Source: Rugamonas rubra (GTDB lineage: Bacteria > Pseudomonadota > Gammaproteobacteria > Burkholderiales > Burkholderiaceae_D). Taken from it: a stretch of 64,000 bases of DNA. The notes beneath the pieces were generated by a model. The model was not told the DNA's origin, searched no databases, and worked only from the letters and a program-made list of their open reading frames with translations. The position numbers and the translations under genes are program-made. Where the stretch lies: contig NZ_FOTW01000005.1 of assembly GCF_900114705.1 (NCBI RefSeq), positions 248,001 to 312,000 on the forward strand. Reading direction: 5' to 3'. Position 1 is the first letter of the stretch, and each line of letters begins with the position of its first letter. Shown here piece by piece: positions 52,943 through 62,143 of this stretch.

Positions 52943-55183
52943 TCAGGCGCCGGGCAGCGCGGCCGGCCCCTGGCGCGCCAGCGCGGCCAGCGCCGCCGCC
53001 GGCATCGGCTTGGCGAACACATAGCCCTGCGCGAAGTCGCAGCCGGCCGCCATCAACAGCGCGCACTGCGCCGCCGTCTCCACCCCCTCCGCCACCACCT
53101 GCAGGCCCAGCTTGTGGGCCATCACGATGACCGCCTCGCACAGCGCCAGGTCGCCCGAGTCGCTGACCAGGTCCTGCACGAAACTGCGGTCGATCTTCAG
53201 CAGGTCGATGTCGAAGCGCTTCAGGTGGGCCAGCGACGAATAGCCGGTGCCGAAATCGTCCAGCGCCACCTGCAGGCCCATGGCGCGCAGCGCGCGCAGC
53301 CGCTCGACCACCGGGCCGGCCTGGTCGAGCAGGACGCCCTCGGCGATCTCGATGACGATGCTGCGCGCCGGCAGACCCAGCGCGGCGACGTGCTCGAACC
53401 AGCCGCGGCACAGCGCGGCGTCGCCGCGCAGCTGCGCCGGCGACAGGTTGACGCTGACCTGGAAGGCCGGGTCGAGGCCGTCCTGCCATAGGCGCACCTG
53501 GTCGGCGGCCTGGCGGAACACCCAGTCGCCGATCTCGACGATCAAACCGCTCGACTCGGCGAAGGGCAGGAAGTCGACCGGGCAAAGCAGGCCGCGCTGC
53601 GGATGGCGCCAGCGCAGCAGCGCCTCGGCGCGGACGATGGCGCCGCCGCGCAGGTTGACGATGGGCTGGTAGTGCAACTCGAACTGGCGCTCGGCCAGCG
53701 CCAGGCGCAGGTCGAGCGCCACCTGCTGGCGCGCCTGGGCGGCCAGCTGCAGGTCGGGGGTGAAGTAGCTGTAGCGGTTGCGCCCGCCGTGCTTGGCCGC
53801 GTACATCGCCTGGTCGGCGTGGTGCAGCAGCTGCTCCGGCTCGGCGGCGTCGGACGGGTACAGCGCGATGCCGACGCTGGCCGACACCTGGCCGCTGGCG
53901 CCGTCGAGCGCGAACGGCCGGTTCAGGTTGGCCAGCACGTTCTGCGCGATGCGCTCGACGCTGGAGACATGGTCGAGGCCGGACAGGATGATGGTGAACT
54001 CGTCGCCGCCCAGCCGCGCCAGCGTGTCCGCGGCGCGCACGCAGCCGCCGATGCGGCGCGCCGCCTCGACCAGCAGGCTGTCGCCGCAGCCGTGGCCGAG
54101 ACTGTCGTTGACCTGCTTGAAGCCGTCCAGGTCGATGAACAGCAGCGCCAGGAACAGGCCCTCGCGCTGCGCCTTCTTGATCTCCTGGCGCAGCCGGTCG
54201 TGGAACATGTGGCGGTTGGGCAGGCCGGTGAGCGCGTCGAAGTTGGCCTGCTGCCACATCAGCTCGGACGACTCGCGCCGCGCCGTGATGTCGCTCACCA
54301 GCGCCAACGCGCCCAGGTAGGCGCCGTCCGGGTCGAAGATCGGGTTGGTCGCCAGCGTGGCCCACAGCTCGCTGCCGTCGCGGCGCAGGAACTTGAACTC
54401 GTGGCGCTCGGCGATGCCCTGCTGGCGGCGGGCGATGTTGCGCTCGAGGATGGCGCGGCCCTCCTCGTCCATGAAGGCGGTGAGCGGCTGCTCGAGCATC
54501 TGCTCGATGCCGTAGCCCAGCATCTGCGCCATCTTCGGGTTGACGAAGGTGGTGCGGGCGTCGGCGTCGATCTCCCAGATGCCCTCCTCGGCGCTGTGGA
54601 CGATGCGGCGGAAGCGCGCCTCGCTGCGCTCGAGGGCGGCCAGCTTGCCCTCGGCCAGCTCGAGCACCACGCGGAAGGCCTGGCCGCTGCCGTCGGCGCT
54701 GGCGCGCAGCGTCACCGGGAAGCCCGGCTCGTGGCGCGCGCGCGTCATCTGCAGGTCGCAGCGCTCGGTCTCCTGGCTGTTGAGGGCGCGCCGCACGAAG
54801 CGGTCGAAGTCGTCGAGGAAGCGGGCGCAGACAAAGGAGCGGAAGTGCACCTGCTGGGGATTGTGGCGCGCCACGCCGAGCAGGTCGGCGCCGACCAGGT
54901 TCATCTGCAAAATCGTCGTGTCGAAGCCGAGCACGAAGTAGCCGACCGGGGCCAGCAGGTAGACGTCGTTGAACAGGCCCTGCTGCTGCTCCAGGCGCAG
55001 GCGCTCGGGGCTCAGGGCGGCCTCGATGGCCGCCTGCGGCGCCGCCGCGGCGCCGCCGGCGCCGACCGCCATCATGGCGTGGTAGGCCTGCACGGTCGAG
55101 GCGTCGGCCAGGCCGGCCAAGCCGGCCGCCAACGGTGCCCGTTTACGTTTGGGCAAGGTGGTCGGCGCTTGATCGTCTTCCAT
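52943..55183 (-). CDS. PAS-GGDEF-EAL signalling protein
   Basis: Cyclic-di-GMP synthesis/degradation protein of 746 residues. The N-terminal half has PAS-type sensor modules (VYLLAPVGYFVLGFDTTILQMN; RRIVHSAEEGIWEIDADART), followed by a GGDEF domain with intact LARLGGDEFTI and an EAL domain with intact RAEALLRW, DDFGTGYSSLAH and EGVET. The ATG follows AGAGAGG. It is convergent with the flagellar operon's last gene, suggesting control of motility versus attachment, but function is inferred. Confidence 0.93.
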   Translation of the reverse strand: MEDDQAPTTLPKRKRAPLAAGLAGLADASTVQAYHAMMAVGAGGAAAAPQAAIEAALSPERLRLEQQQGLFNDVYLLAPVGYFVLGFDTTILQMNLVGADLLGVARHNPQQVHFRSFVCARFLDDFDRFVRRALNSQETERCDLQMTRARHEPGFPVTLRASADGSGQAFRVVLELAEGKLAALERSEARFRRIVHSAEEGIWEIDADARTTFVNPKMAQMLGYGIEQMLEQPLTAFMDEEGRAILERNIARRQQGIAERHEFKFLRRDGSELWATLATNPIFDPDGAYLGALALVSDITARRESSELMWQQANFDALTGLPNRHMFHDRLRQEIKKAQREGLFLALLFIDLDGFKQVNDSLGHGCGDSLLVEAARRIGGCVRAADTLARLGGDEFTIILSGLDHVSSVERIAQNVLANLNRPFALDGASGQVSASVGIALYPSDAAEPEQLLHHADQAMYAAKHGGRNRYSYFTPDLQLAAQARQQVALDLRLALAERQFELHYQPIVNLRGGAIVRAEALLRWRHPQRGLLCPVDFLPFAESSGLIVEIGDWVFRQAADQVRLWQDGLDPAFQVSVNLSPAQLRGDAALCRGWFEHVAALGLPARSIVIEIAEGVLLDQAGPVVERLRALRAMGLQVALDDFGTGYSSLAHLKRFDIDLLKIDRSFVQDLVSDSGDLALCEAVIVMAHKLGLQVVAEGVETAAQCALLMAAGCDFAQGYVFAKPMPAAALAALARQGPAALPGA

Positions 55184-55343
55184 GTGACCTCTCTGCGCCG
55201 GGCGCGGCCAGCGCGCTGGCAAAGTTGTGCATGTGGGAATGCTGGCAGAACTAGACTAGCACCGAAGCCCGGCGCTGTCGATGGCCCAGGTGGCGCGCGG
55301 CGGCCTTTTCCGCCACAGCAGCGCCCGCCCCGGCGCCGCCGTC

Positions 55344-55790
55344 CTAGAGTTGGCGGGCGTAGCCGGGCTGGCGCTGGCGGCGGCCGAAATGATGGCCGAC
55401 CACCAGGGTCGAACTGGCGATCAGGCTGCTCAGGCCGATCATCAACTGGATCAGCTTGTCGTCGGGCAGCACCCACATCGCGCCGGCCGGCGCCTCGACC
55501 CGGGCCGCCGCCATGATCAGCGGCGCCACCCAGTCCGCCTCCGGCGTCAGGTCGAGGATGACGGCGCCGTCGGCGCTGGTCTGCATGAAGATGTCGCCGC
55601 CCTCGGCCAGGGTGAAGCGCACGCCGTAGCCGCGCTCGTTCTTGCCGATGTTGTCCTGCATGCAGCGGTTGTGCTCCTCGATCCACAACTCGACGTCGCC
55701 GGCGTTCTCCAAGGCGCTCCACGGCACCGGGCGGAAGCGCGGCGGCGCGACCGGCTCCGGCTGATTGTCTACTGCGTCCTGCATGTTCAT
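55344..55790 (-). CDS. Uncharacterised small protein upstream of the GGDEF/EAL gene
   Basis: A 148-residue protein of unknown family. It has an acidic N-terminal part (QPEPVAPPRFRPVP, ELWIEEHNRC), a beta-rich middle (YGVRFTLAEGGDIFMQTSADGAVILDLTP) and a hydrophobic helix near the C-terminus (DDKLIQLMIGLSSLIASSTLVVG) followed by basic residues. An internal ATG two codons in has an equally good ribosome site. It lies 160 bases upstream of the GGDEF/EAL gene on the same strand. No function can be proposed with confidence. Confidence 0.7.
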   Translation of the reverse strand: MNMQDAVDNQPEPVAPPRFRPVPWSALENAGDVELWIEEHNRCMQDNIGKNERGYGVRFTLAEGGDIFMQTSADGAVILDLTPEADWVAPLIMAAARVEAPAGAMWVLPDDKLIQLMIGLSSLIASSTLVVGHHFGRRQRQPGYARQL

Positions 55791-55964
55791 CCTGGCTTTC
55801 TGGTGTCTACCGGCCCATGGCTACGGGCCAAAGCGCTAGTTTAGCCGATCTTGCAGGTGAACAGGACGCGGTGGCGCTGCCGCCCTACTATGACGAGTGA
55901 GGGCGCGCAGGTCCGCGCGGGCGCCAACGGCGGCGCGCCGCAACACCGCTCGTTGCTGGCGAGT

Positions 55965-56708
55965 TCAACCCTTCCAGGTACGCTTGAGTCCGGTGTCGGC
56001 ATGGATCCAGCCGCCGCGCGGTCCCTCGCGGTAGTAGAAGCCCACCCCGCCCTGGCGGAAGCTGCGCACCAGGCCGCCCAGCACCTCGGCGTTCAGGTTG
56101 GGGATGCGGATGTCGGCCGCGCGGCCCGTGATGTGCAGCGATTGGCGCGCCGCCGGCACGCCCGCCTCGATCAATTTCTTGTTCGAGTTCGGCGTGCGGT
56201 AGCCGGACAGGATCTCCAACGGATGGTCGATGCCGTAGCGCGCCACGAAGGCCTGGGTGCCCCACAGGGTTTCGAACAACTTGGGATCGATGGGCGCGGT
56301 CTCCTTGCCGTTGACGTCGCGCATCAAATGACAGAGTTCCTGGTAGGCCGAGTCGATCACCTCGCCGTCCTTCCAATACAAGATCCTGGCCTTTTCGCCG
56401 CTGGCCGGGCGCGTCACGCTGAGCACGCGCGGCTTGAGCCAGAACTCCAGGTCGAGCGCCTGGGCATCGAAGATGTCCGGCGGCGGCGCCAGTTCGGTCG
56501 GCCCCGCCGAGCTCGGCGCTTGTGCCAGCATGGTGGCCGGTTTTGCCGCCCTGGTCGCATGGGCCGCCGGCTTACCGGCGGTGTGGACGGCGGCGCTATC
56601 GGCGCCACCATTGACGCTGCGGGCGGCGCAGCCGATTAAGGGCGTGGCCAGCATGCCGACCGCGCCCAGACCCAAGCCGTGCTGAATAAAATTTCTACGC
56701 GATACCAT
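55965..56708 (-). CDS. DUF882/YcbK-like peptidase-fold protein
   Basis: A 247-residue exported protein. It begins with a Tat-like signal (MVSRRNFIQHGLGLGAVGML, SRRNF twin-arginine) ending with LIGCAARS, which may be a lipobox. The C-terminal half has the peptidase M15-like DUF882 pattern: PLEILSGYRTPNSNKKLIEA, then SLHITGRAADIRIP and GWIHADTG, with metal-ligand-type His/Asp residues. It is probably a periplasmic peptidoglycan-active protein; the substrate is inferred. Confidence 0.88.
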   Translation of the reverse strand: MVSRRNFIQHGLGLGAVGMLATPLIGCAARSVNGGADSAAVHTAGKPAAHATRAAKPATMLAQAPSSAGPTELAPPPDIFDAQALDLEFWLKPRVLSVTRPASGEKARILYWKDGEVIDSAYQELCHLMRDVNGKETAPIDPKLFETLWGTQAFVARYGIDHPLEILSGYRTPNSNKKLIEAGVPAARQSLHITGRAADIRIPNLNAEVLGGLVRSFRQGGVGFYYREGPRGGWIHADTGLKRTWKG

Positions 56709-56840
56709 AGTGCATCCATTGAGACAATGTTCTTACTATAGCCTATAGGCGGGGGAATTGAAAAACCCCACGTAGAAAAATTCACATGCTTGCCTGCTTG
56801 GCAGCGTCCGCAGCGGCTGGCGGCGGCGCCGACGACGCCG

Positions 56841-57773
56841 TCAGGCCGCCGCCAACTGCCGCCCGCCGCCCGCCAGCACGGCGTCCGGCGTGTCGAGCAG
56901 ATAGCCCTGGGCCAGCACCGGCACGCCGGCCGCCACCGCCAGCCAGCGCAACAGCGCCAGCGCCACGCTCGTTTCCAGCCGCTTGAACACCAGCCGCGCG
57001 CCCTGCGCGTGGCTGGCCTGGGCCAGGCGCAGCAGATCGGGCTGGTCGGCCTGGTCGAGCAGGCGGGCGTCGAGCTTGAGCACGTCCGGCCGCACCCGCG
57101 CCAACAGGTCCAGCGCCTCGGCCGGCGTGGCGGCGTTGACGGCGAAGCGGAAGCCGTTGCGGCGGTAGTTGTCGGCCACGTACTGCAGCAACCAGCCCTG
57201 CTGCGGCGTCACCTGCGGCAATTGCAGCACGATGCGCTCGATCGGCAGGCCCAGCGCCGCCAGTATGCGCTGGAAGGCGTGGCCGTGGTTGCTGCTGACG
57301 GCGCCGAGCAGACGGTCGTGCACGTTCAAATACAGGTCGACCGGCTCCTGTCCCGCCGCCGGCGCCTGCAACTGGCGGAAGAAATTGATCGCGTGCAGCA
57401 TGCGGCACAAACGGTCCAGCTCGATCGACTCGTCGTCGCTGGCGGCGTGGTCGAGCAGCTTCCACAGCGAAAGCCCCTGGTCGGCCAGCGCCACGCCGCG
57501 CGCCAGGCCCTCGTAGGCCAGCGCCGCCCGGTCCGCCGCGTCGAGCTGGCGGATCGGCTGGAAGGCGCTGCCCATGGTGCAGTTGAAGAAGCGCCCCTGC
57601 GCCTTGCCGTCGGCGTCGAGCCGGATCGACGAGGTGGCGCCGCCGGCGCCGGACAAGCGCGCCAGATAGAGTTGCAGCACCGGATAGGACACCGGATGGG
57701 AAAGCGCCGGCGCGTCCGCCGGCGGATTGGACGGCGCGGCGGCGGCTTGGGCGGGCTGGGCGGGCTGGGACAT
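56841..57773 (-). CDS. Degenerate EAL-domain protein
   Basis: A 310-residue protein with an EAL-like fold but no catalytic residues. The EAL motif is replaced by YEGLARG, DDFGTG by NAATPAE, and the C-terminal AEGVET by FKRLET; VDLYLNVHDRLL and VLKLDARLL remain recognisable. Such proteins (YdiV is the known example) act by binding rather than by hydrolysing c-di-GMP. AAGGAG lies before the chosen ATG (a longer frame begins 20 codons earlier). It is divergent from the glutamine amidotransferase gene. Confidence 0.82.
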   Translation of the reverse strand: MSQPAQPAQAAAAPSNPPADAPALSHPVSYPVLQLYLARLSGAGGATSSIRLDADGKAQGRFFNCTMGSAFQPIRQLDAADRAALAYEGLARGVALADQGLSLWKLLDHAASDDESIELDRLCRMLHAINFFRQLQAPAAGQEPVDLYLNVHDRLLGAVSSNHGHAFQRILAALGLPIERIVLQLPQVTPQQGWLLQYVADNYRRNGFRFAVNAATPAEALDLLARVRPDVLKLDARLLDQADQPDLLRLAQASHAQGARLVFKRLETSVALALLRWLAVAAGVPVLAQGYLLDTPDAVLAGGGRQLAAA

Positions 57774-58005
57774 GCGATGGGCTCCTTGGTCTGGCGCGCC
57801 ATGACTGTCTGCCGGGCTGGCGCGGGAAAGCACAGACTACGGCCGGCGGCGGCGAAAAAGAAGGAATCGTTTCGGCCATCCTTATGCGCGGCACGCATAA
57901 GGATGGCGGGGCGGCGGGCCGACTATGCATATGCGAAAGACTTCCTTGCCGCCGCGCCGGGGCCGGCCTTATCGTCGCGTATCGCCACTCCACCGCCGCC
58001 CCGCC

Positions 58006-58821
58006 ATGTGCCAACTCCTCGCAATGAACAGCAGCAAGCCGGCCGCGCTCGGCTTCTCCTTCGCCGGCTTCGCCGAGCGCGGCGGCCGCACCGGCGAACA
58101 CAAGGACGGCTGGGGCATCGCCATCCACGGCGACGGCGGCTGCCGCCTGATCACCGACCACCTGGCCTCGATCGACTCGCCGCTGGCCGCCGAGCTGAAG
58201 CGCCAGCCGGTCAAGGCGCACAACATCGTCGCCCACATCCGCAAGGCCACCCAGGGCCGCGTCGCGCTGGAGAACAGCCATCCGTTCACCCGCACGCTGT
58301 GGGGCCGGACCTGGTCGTTCGCCCACAACGGCGACCTCGGCCGCTTCGCCGCGCCGCCCGCCGCCTACCGCCCGGCCGGCGACACCGACAGCGAAATGGC
58401 CTTCTGCCACCTGCTCTCGGGCCTGCTGCGACGCTTCCCCGACGGCCAGCCGGCGCGCCACCTGCTATATGCCGCGCTGGCCGAGCTGGCCGGCGCCGTC
58501 GCCGCCCACGGCAGCTTCAACTTCATCCTGTCGAACGGCGAGCTGATGTTCGCCCACTGCTCGACCAAGCTGTACTACGTGTTGCGCGCCTACCCGTTCT
58601 CGGTGGCGCGGCTGATCGACTGCGACCTGAGCATCGACTTCCGCCGACACAACCACCTGGACGACCGCATCGCCGTCATCGCCACCGCGCCGCTGACCAG
58701 CGACGAGCCCTGGCAGGCCTTCGCTCCGGGCGAACTGCGCCTGTTCGTCGCCGGCCAGGCGGTGGCCAGCCCGGCCGCGCCGGCGCCCAGCACGCGCCGC
58801 CTGCACTTCGCCATCTGCTGA
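58006..58821 (+). CDS. Class II glutamine amidotransferase (YafJ-like)
   Basis: A 271-residue protein with an N-terminal nucleophile Cys at position 2 (MCQLLAMNSSKPAAL) after Met removal, then GEHKDGWGIAI and NSHPFTRTLWGRTWSFAHNG, the pattern of the YafJ group. These are Ntn hydrolases cleaving amide bonds of glutamine or related gamma-glutamyl compounds. The acceptor is unknown. The next gene starts 111 bases downstream; the reading frame upstream of 58006 is not part of the gene. Confidence 0.88.
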   Translation: MCQLLAMNSSKPAALGFSFAGFAERGGRTGEHKDGWGIAIHGDGGCRLITDHLASIDSPLAAELKRQPVKAHNIVAHIRKATQGRVALENSHPFTRTLWGRTWSFAHNGDLGRFAAPPAAYRPAGDTDSEMAFCHLLSGLLRRFPDGQPARHLLYAALAELAGAVAAHGSFNFILSNGELMFAHCSTKLYYVLRAYPFSVARLIDCDLSIDFRRHNHLDDRIAVIATAPLTSDEPWQAFAPGELRLFVAGQAVASPAAPAPSTRRLHFAIC

Positions 58822-58932
58822 CGGCGGCGCGCGCCGGCCGCCACAGCGAAGGCCGGCTGGCGGCGCCATTGCGCGCATGGTGTTGCATCGGCTACCATGC
58901 TTTCATACGCCGCTTCAACATTGCCGAGAACC

Positions 58933-59583
58933 ATGCCAACCACCATCGCAATCATTGAAGACAACCTGGAATTCCTGCGCCACTTCAGCGCCGTGGTCGA
59001 CGCCAGCGACGGCCTGCGGCTGCTCGGCGTGGCCGGCAACGGCCGCGACGGCATGGCGCTGATCGAGCGCGAGCGCGCCGACCTCTACCTGATCGACCTC
59101 GGCCTGCCCGACATGGACGGCGTCGAGCTGATCCGCCACGCCCTGCGCCGCCACCCCGACTGCGACGTGGTGGTGGTCACCGTGTTCGGCGACGACGCCC
59201 ACGTCATGGCCAGCATCGAGGCCGGCGCCACCGGCTACCTGCTCAAGGACAGCGCCCCGGCCGCCCTCCTCGACTGCGTGCGCGTGCTGCGCGAAGGCGG
59301 CGCGCCGGTCAGCCCGGTGATCGCGCGCAAGATCCTGCAACGCCTGGGCAAGAGCGCCGCGCCGGCGCCGGCGCCGCCGCCTGCCGGGCGGGCGCTGGTG
59401 ACCGAGCGCGAGGTCGAAATGCTGCGCGCGCTGGCCAAGGGCCTGAGCTTCAACGAGATCGGCGACATGTACACCATCTCGCCGCACACGGTGGCGCGCC
59501 ACGTCAAGAACATCTACAAAAAGCTGGCGGTGCATTCGCGCGGCGAGGCGGTCTACGAAGCGACCGCGCTGGGCCTGCTGTAG
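58933..59583 (+). CDS. NarL/FixJ-type response regulator
   Basis: A 216-residue regulator with a receiver domain (phospho-acceptor Asp55 in LYLIDLGLPDMDG; Lys in LLKDS) and a C-terminal LuxR-type helix-turn-helix (TEREVEMLRALAKGLSFNEIG). A linker rich in Ala/Pro connects them. It ends directly before the kinase gene: the TAG stop is followed immediately by the kinase ATG. Targets are unknown. Confidence 0.92.
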   Translation: MPTTIAIIEDNLEFLRHFSAVVDASDGLRLLGVAGNGRDGMALIERERADLYLIDLGLPDMDGVELIRHALRRHPDCDVVVVTVFGDDAHVMASIEAGATGYLLKDSAPAALLDCVRVLREGGAPVSPVIARKILQRLGKSAAPAPAPPPAGRALVTEREVEMLRALAKGLSFNEIGDMYTISPHTVARHVKNIYKKLAVHSRGEAVYEATALGLL

Positions 59584-61230
59584 ATGGCGCCCCGGCGGCG
59601 CCAAGCAACGCTGGTGGTGCTGGGCGGCGGCGCCGCGCTGAACCTGCTGATCGGCGCCATGCTGGCCCTGTTCCTGCTGCAAAGCCACCAGCAGACCATG
59701 CAGCACGCCAGGGTCACGGCGCAGAACCTGTCGACCGTGCTGAAGGAAAACATCTCCGGCACCCTGCGCGCCCTCGACGCCTCCCTCGGCAGCACCGCCG
59801 ACGACCTGCTGCAACTGCCTCCCGGCGCCGCCGCCGGCCTGTTGGCGCAACTGCGCGAGCGCCAGCCGGCGCTGGGCGAGCTGCGCGTGTTCGACGCCGC
59901 CGGCCGGCTACAGCGCGGCGCGGCGCTGCCGCCCGACGCGGCCGGCGCCATCGCCGGCCAGGCCTGGTTCCAAGCCCTGCGCGGCCCGGCCGGCCCGGGC
60001 CTGAGCATCAGCCCGCCACGGCTGGACGCCGCCAGCGCCCGCTGGCACGTGCTGCTGGCGCGCGCCATGCGCGACGCCGGCGGCCGCTTTCACGGCGTGT
60101 TGACGGCCGAGGTGGACCTGGCGCGGCTGTCGAGCGCCTTCTCGCTGGTCAGCGTCGGCGCCAAGGGCGCGATGACGCTCAGCTCGTCCGATGAACAAGT
60201 GTTCGCCCGCTATGCCCGGCTGCACTACGACGACGCCATGATCGGCAAGACCATCGCCTCGGCCAAGCTGCGTGCCTACGTCGCCTCCGGCCGGCGGCCC
60301 GAGACGTATCTGTTCACCTCGCCGCTGGACGGCGCCGAGCGGCTGATCTCGCTGCAACGTATCTTCGACCGGCCGCTGCTGGCCGCGCCGGCCAATCTGT
60401 ATTTCAGCGTCGGCCTGGCCAGCGACGACTATTTGCAGAAATGGCGCGAGGAGGCGCGCGCCGCCGCCCTGATCATGCTGCTCAGCCTGCTCGTCAGCGG
60501 CGCCGCCGCCTGGAGCCTGCTGCGCTTCTGGCACGAACGCGACGCCCGCCAGATCCAGTCGCGCGCCTTCGAGCGCGAACACGCCGTCAACGAGGAACGC
60601 CTGCGCATCATGCGGGACCTGCACGACGGCGTCGGCTCGCAACTGCTGAGCGCGTTGATGATGGTGCAAGGCGGCAACGCCAGCCGCGAACAGACCGTGC
60701 TGCTGTTGCAGGAATGCATGGACGACATGCGCCTGGCGATCGACACCTTGGCGCCCGACGAGCCGGACCTGCTGCCGGTGCTGGGCAACTTCCGTTTCCG
60801 CATGGAGGCGCGCTACCGCGCGGTGGGCCTGGACTTCCTCTGGATCAACCACGCCCTGCCCGACGCGCTGACGCTGGCGCCGCACGCCGGCCTGCAGCTG
60901 CTGCGCGTGCTGCAGGAGGCGCTGGCCAACGTGCTGCGCCACGCGCAGGCGCGGCGGGTCAAGGTCGAGGTGTATTTTTCGCCGCGCCGACTGCGCGTGC
61001 GGATCGAGGACGACGGCGTCGGCATGGCGGCGGCGCCGACCTTGGCCGGCAGCGGCCACGGCATGGCCAACATGCGGCTGCGCGCGCACAAGCTGGGCGC
61101 CACGCTGGCCTGGCTGGACGCCGGCGGCGAGGCGCCGCGGCCGGGCACGGTGGTCGAACTGGTCGTGCCGCTAAACGAGGCTAGCCAAAAAGGCGAAAAT
61201 CCAAGGGCAGACCCGAGGGTCAGACCCTAG
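59584..61230 (+). CDS. NarX/DegS-type sensor histidine kinase
   Basis: A 548-residue kinase with a first membrane segment (about 9-32), a periplasmic sensor region (about 33-290, dCache-like character), a second membrane segment (about 293-312) and a HisKA_3 domain with phospho-acceptor His347 in MRDLHDGVGSQLLSAL, followed by an HATPase domain (RIEDDGVGM, SGHGMANMRLRAHKLG). It is co-transcribed with the response regulator. The last four residues and the stop codon are encoded by the palindromic repeat at 61216. Confidence 0.92.
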   Translation: MAPRRRQATLVVLGGGAALNLLIGAMLALFLLQSHQQTMQHARVTAQNLSTVLKENISGTLRALDASLGSTADDLLQLPPGAAAGLLAQLRERQPALGELRVFDAAGRLQRGAALPPDAAGAIAGQAWFQALRGPAGPGLSISPPRLDAASARWHVLLARAMRDAGGRFHGVLTAEVDLARLSSAFSLVSVGAKGAMTLSSSDEQVFARYARLHYDDAMIGKTIASAKLRAYVASGRRPETYLFTSPLDGAERLISLQRIFDRPLLAAPANLYFSVGLASDDYLQKWREEARAAALIMLLSLLVSGAAAWSLLRFWHERDARQIQSRAFEREHAVNEERLRIMRDLHDGVGSQLLSALMMVQGGNASREQTVLLLQECMDDMRLAIDTLAPDEPDLLPVLGNFRFRMEARYRAVGLDFLWINHALPDALTLAPHAGLQLLRVLQEALANVLRHAQARRVKVEVYFSPRRLRVRIEDDGVGMAAAPTLAGSGHGMANMRLRAHKLGATLAWLDAGGEAPRPGTVVELVVPLNEASQKGENPRADPRVRP

Positions 61231-61241
61231 GGTCTGAGCCT
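61216..61241. repeat. Palindromic GGGTCAGACCC-type repeat, copy 3
   Basis: Arm 1 (61216-61228) is identical to the other copies; arm 2 (61229-61241) has one mismatch and there is no central spacer. It overlaps the end of the kinase gene and is preceded by a related GGGCAGACCC. It lies between the kinase and the convergent GNAT gene. Confidence 0.85.
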
Positions 61242-61317
61242 GGCCTGACGCATCCGGGCGGTGTAGCCATTGCGACGGAAAAAGACCAGGGGCGGCGGCG
61301 CCGTGGCGCGGCGCCCG

Positions 61318-61851
61318 TCAGGCGGAGTTGGAGTTGCAGTTGCAAAAACGTTTGCGCTTGCCGTCGGGCTCGCCGGCAACGGCGTCGAGCTGTTTCCAGA
61401 AGAAAATGGTTTCCACGCCATAGGGCGAACGGACCTTGCCGGCCTGCACATAGCCCTGGCTGGCGAAGAAGGCCTCGCCGCTGGCCGTGCTGTGCAGCTG
61501 CAGCGCCTTGACGCCCCAGCTGCAAGCCTGTTGTTCCATACGCTGTAGCAGGGCCTTGCCGACGCCATGGCGCAGCGCCTCCGGCAACAGATAGCACAGC
61601 GCCAGCTTGCCGGCGCCGGTCAGCAGGGCGACACCGACCACCTCGCCCCGCTCGACCGCGACCAAGGAAAAATTGGTCGGCGAAGCAAACCAGCTCGCCA
61701 CCGTCGCCGGGTTCTTGTTGCCCAACCAAGCGCCCAGGATGGCCGGGTCGTTCCTATGATCGGAAACACAGCATTCCTCGATCGAACGACGTAACACATT
61801 GCATGCCGCAGACGCATCTGTCGCCGCAGCAATACGAATTTCAAGACTCAT
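61318..61851 (-). CDS. GNAT-family N-acetyltransferase
   Basis: A 177-residue acetyltransferase of the GNAT fold, with the acetyl-CoA loop LPEALRHGVGKALLQRMEQQA and the C-terminal AFFASQGYVQAGKV. A lysine/arginine and cysteine-containing tail (KRKRFCNCNSNSA) is unusual. The substrate is unknown. It is convergent with the kinase and divergent from the sulfate-binding gene. Confidence 0.85.
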   Translation of the reverse strand: MSLEIRIAAATDASAACNVLRRSIEECCVSDHRNDPAILGAWLGNKNPATVASWFASPTNFSLVAVERGEVVGVALLTGAGKLALCYLLPEALRHGVGKALLQRMEQQACSWGVKALQLHSTASGEAFFASQGYVQAGKVRSPYGVETIFFWKQLDAVAGEPDGKRKRFCNCNSNSA

Positions 61852-62072
61852 GAACGCTCACAAAATATTCCCGATAGCAAAATGAAGCAGGTCTCAGCTG
61901 GCTTCTCAGTGCGTAAGCCACTATACACCAAGCGGCAAAAACCGATGCACACCGGTCCTTTTCCGCCTTCCGCCATACTGCATCGCCGCATCGGTCTTGC
62001 CGACGAATGTTTGCAAAAATCCATATGCGGATTTCGCTGGAAACCCTTGTGGTCGATACCATCTAAGCATAT

Positions 62073-62087
62073 TACGAAAAATTCGTA
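62073..62087. promoter_or_regulatory. TACGAA-AAA-TTCGTA palindrome upstream of the sulfate-binding gene
   Basis: A perfect 6+6 inverted repeat with a 3-base A spacer in the divergent region between the GNAT and sulfate-binding genes, 57 bases before the latter's start. It is a candidate operator of unknown regulator. Confidence 0.35.
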
Positions 62088-62143
62088 TCTTTTCCGGGCC
62101 GGATTTTAGACTATGGCGGTCTGTTTTCACAATAGAGCCCACC

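Noticed and set aside
51051..54365. A 1104-codon minus-strand frame across flgL, the LafW-position gene and the GGDEF/EAL gene
   Set aside because: It crosses genes with clear conserved motifs in other frames and is a product of high GC content.
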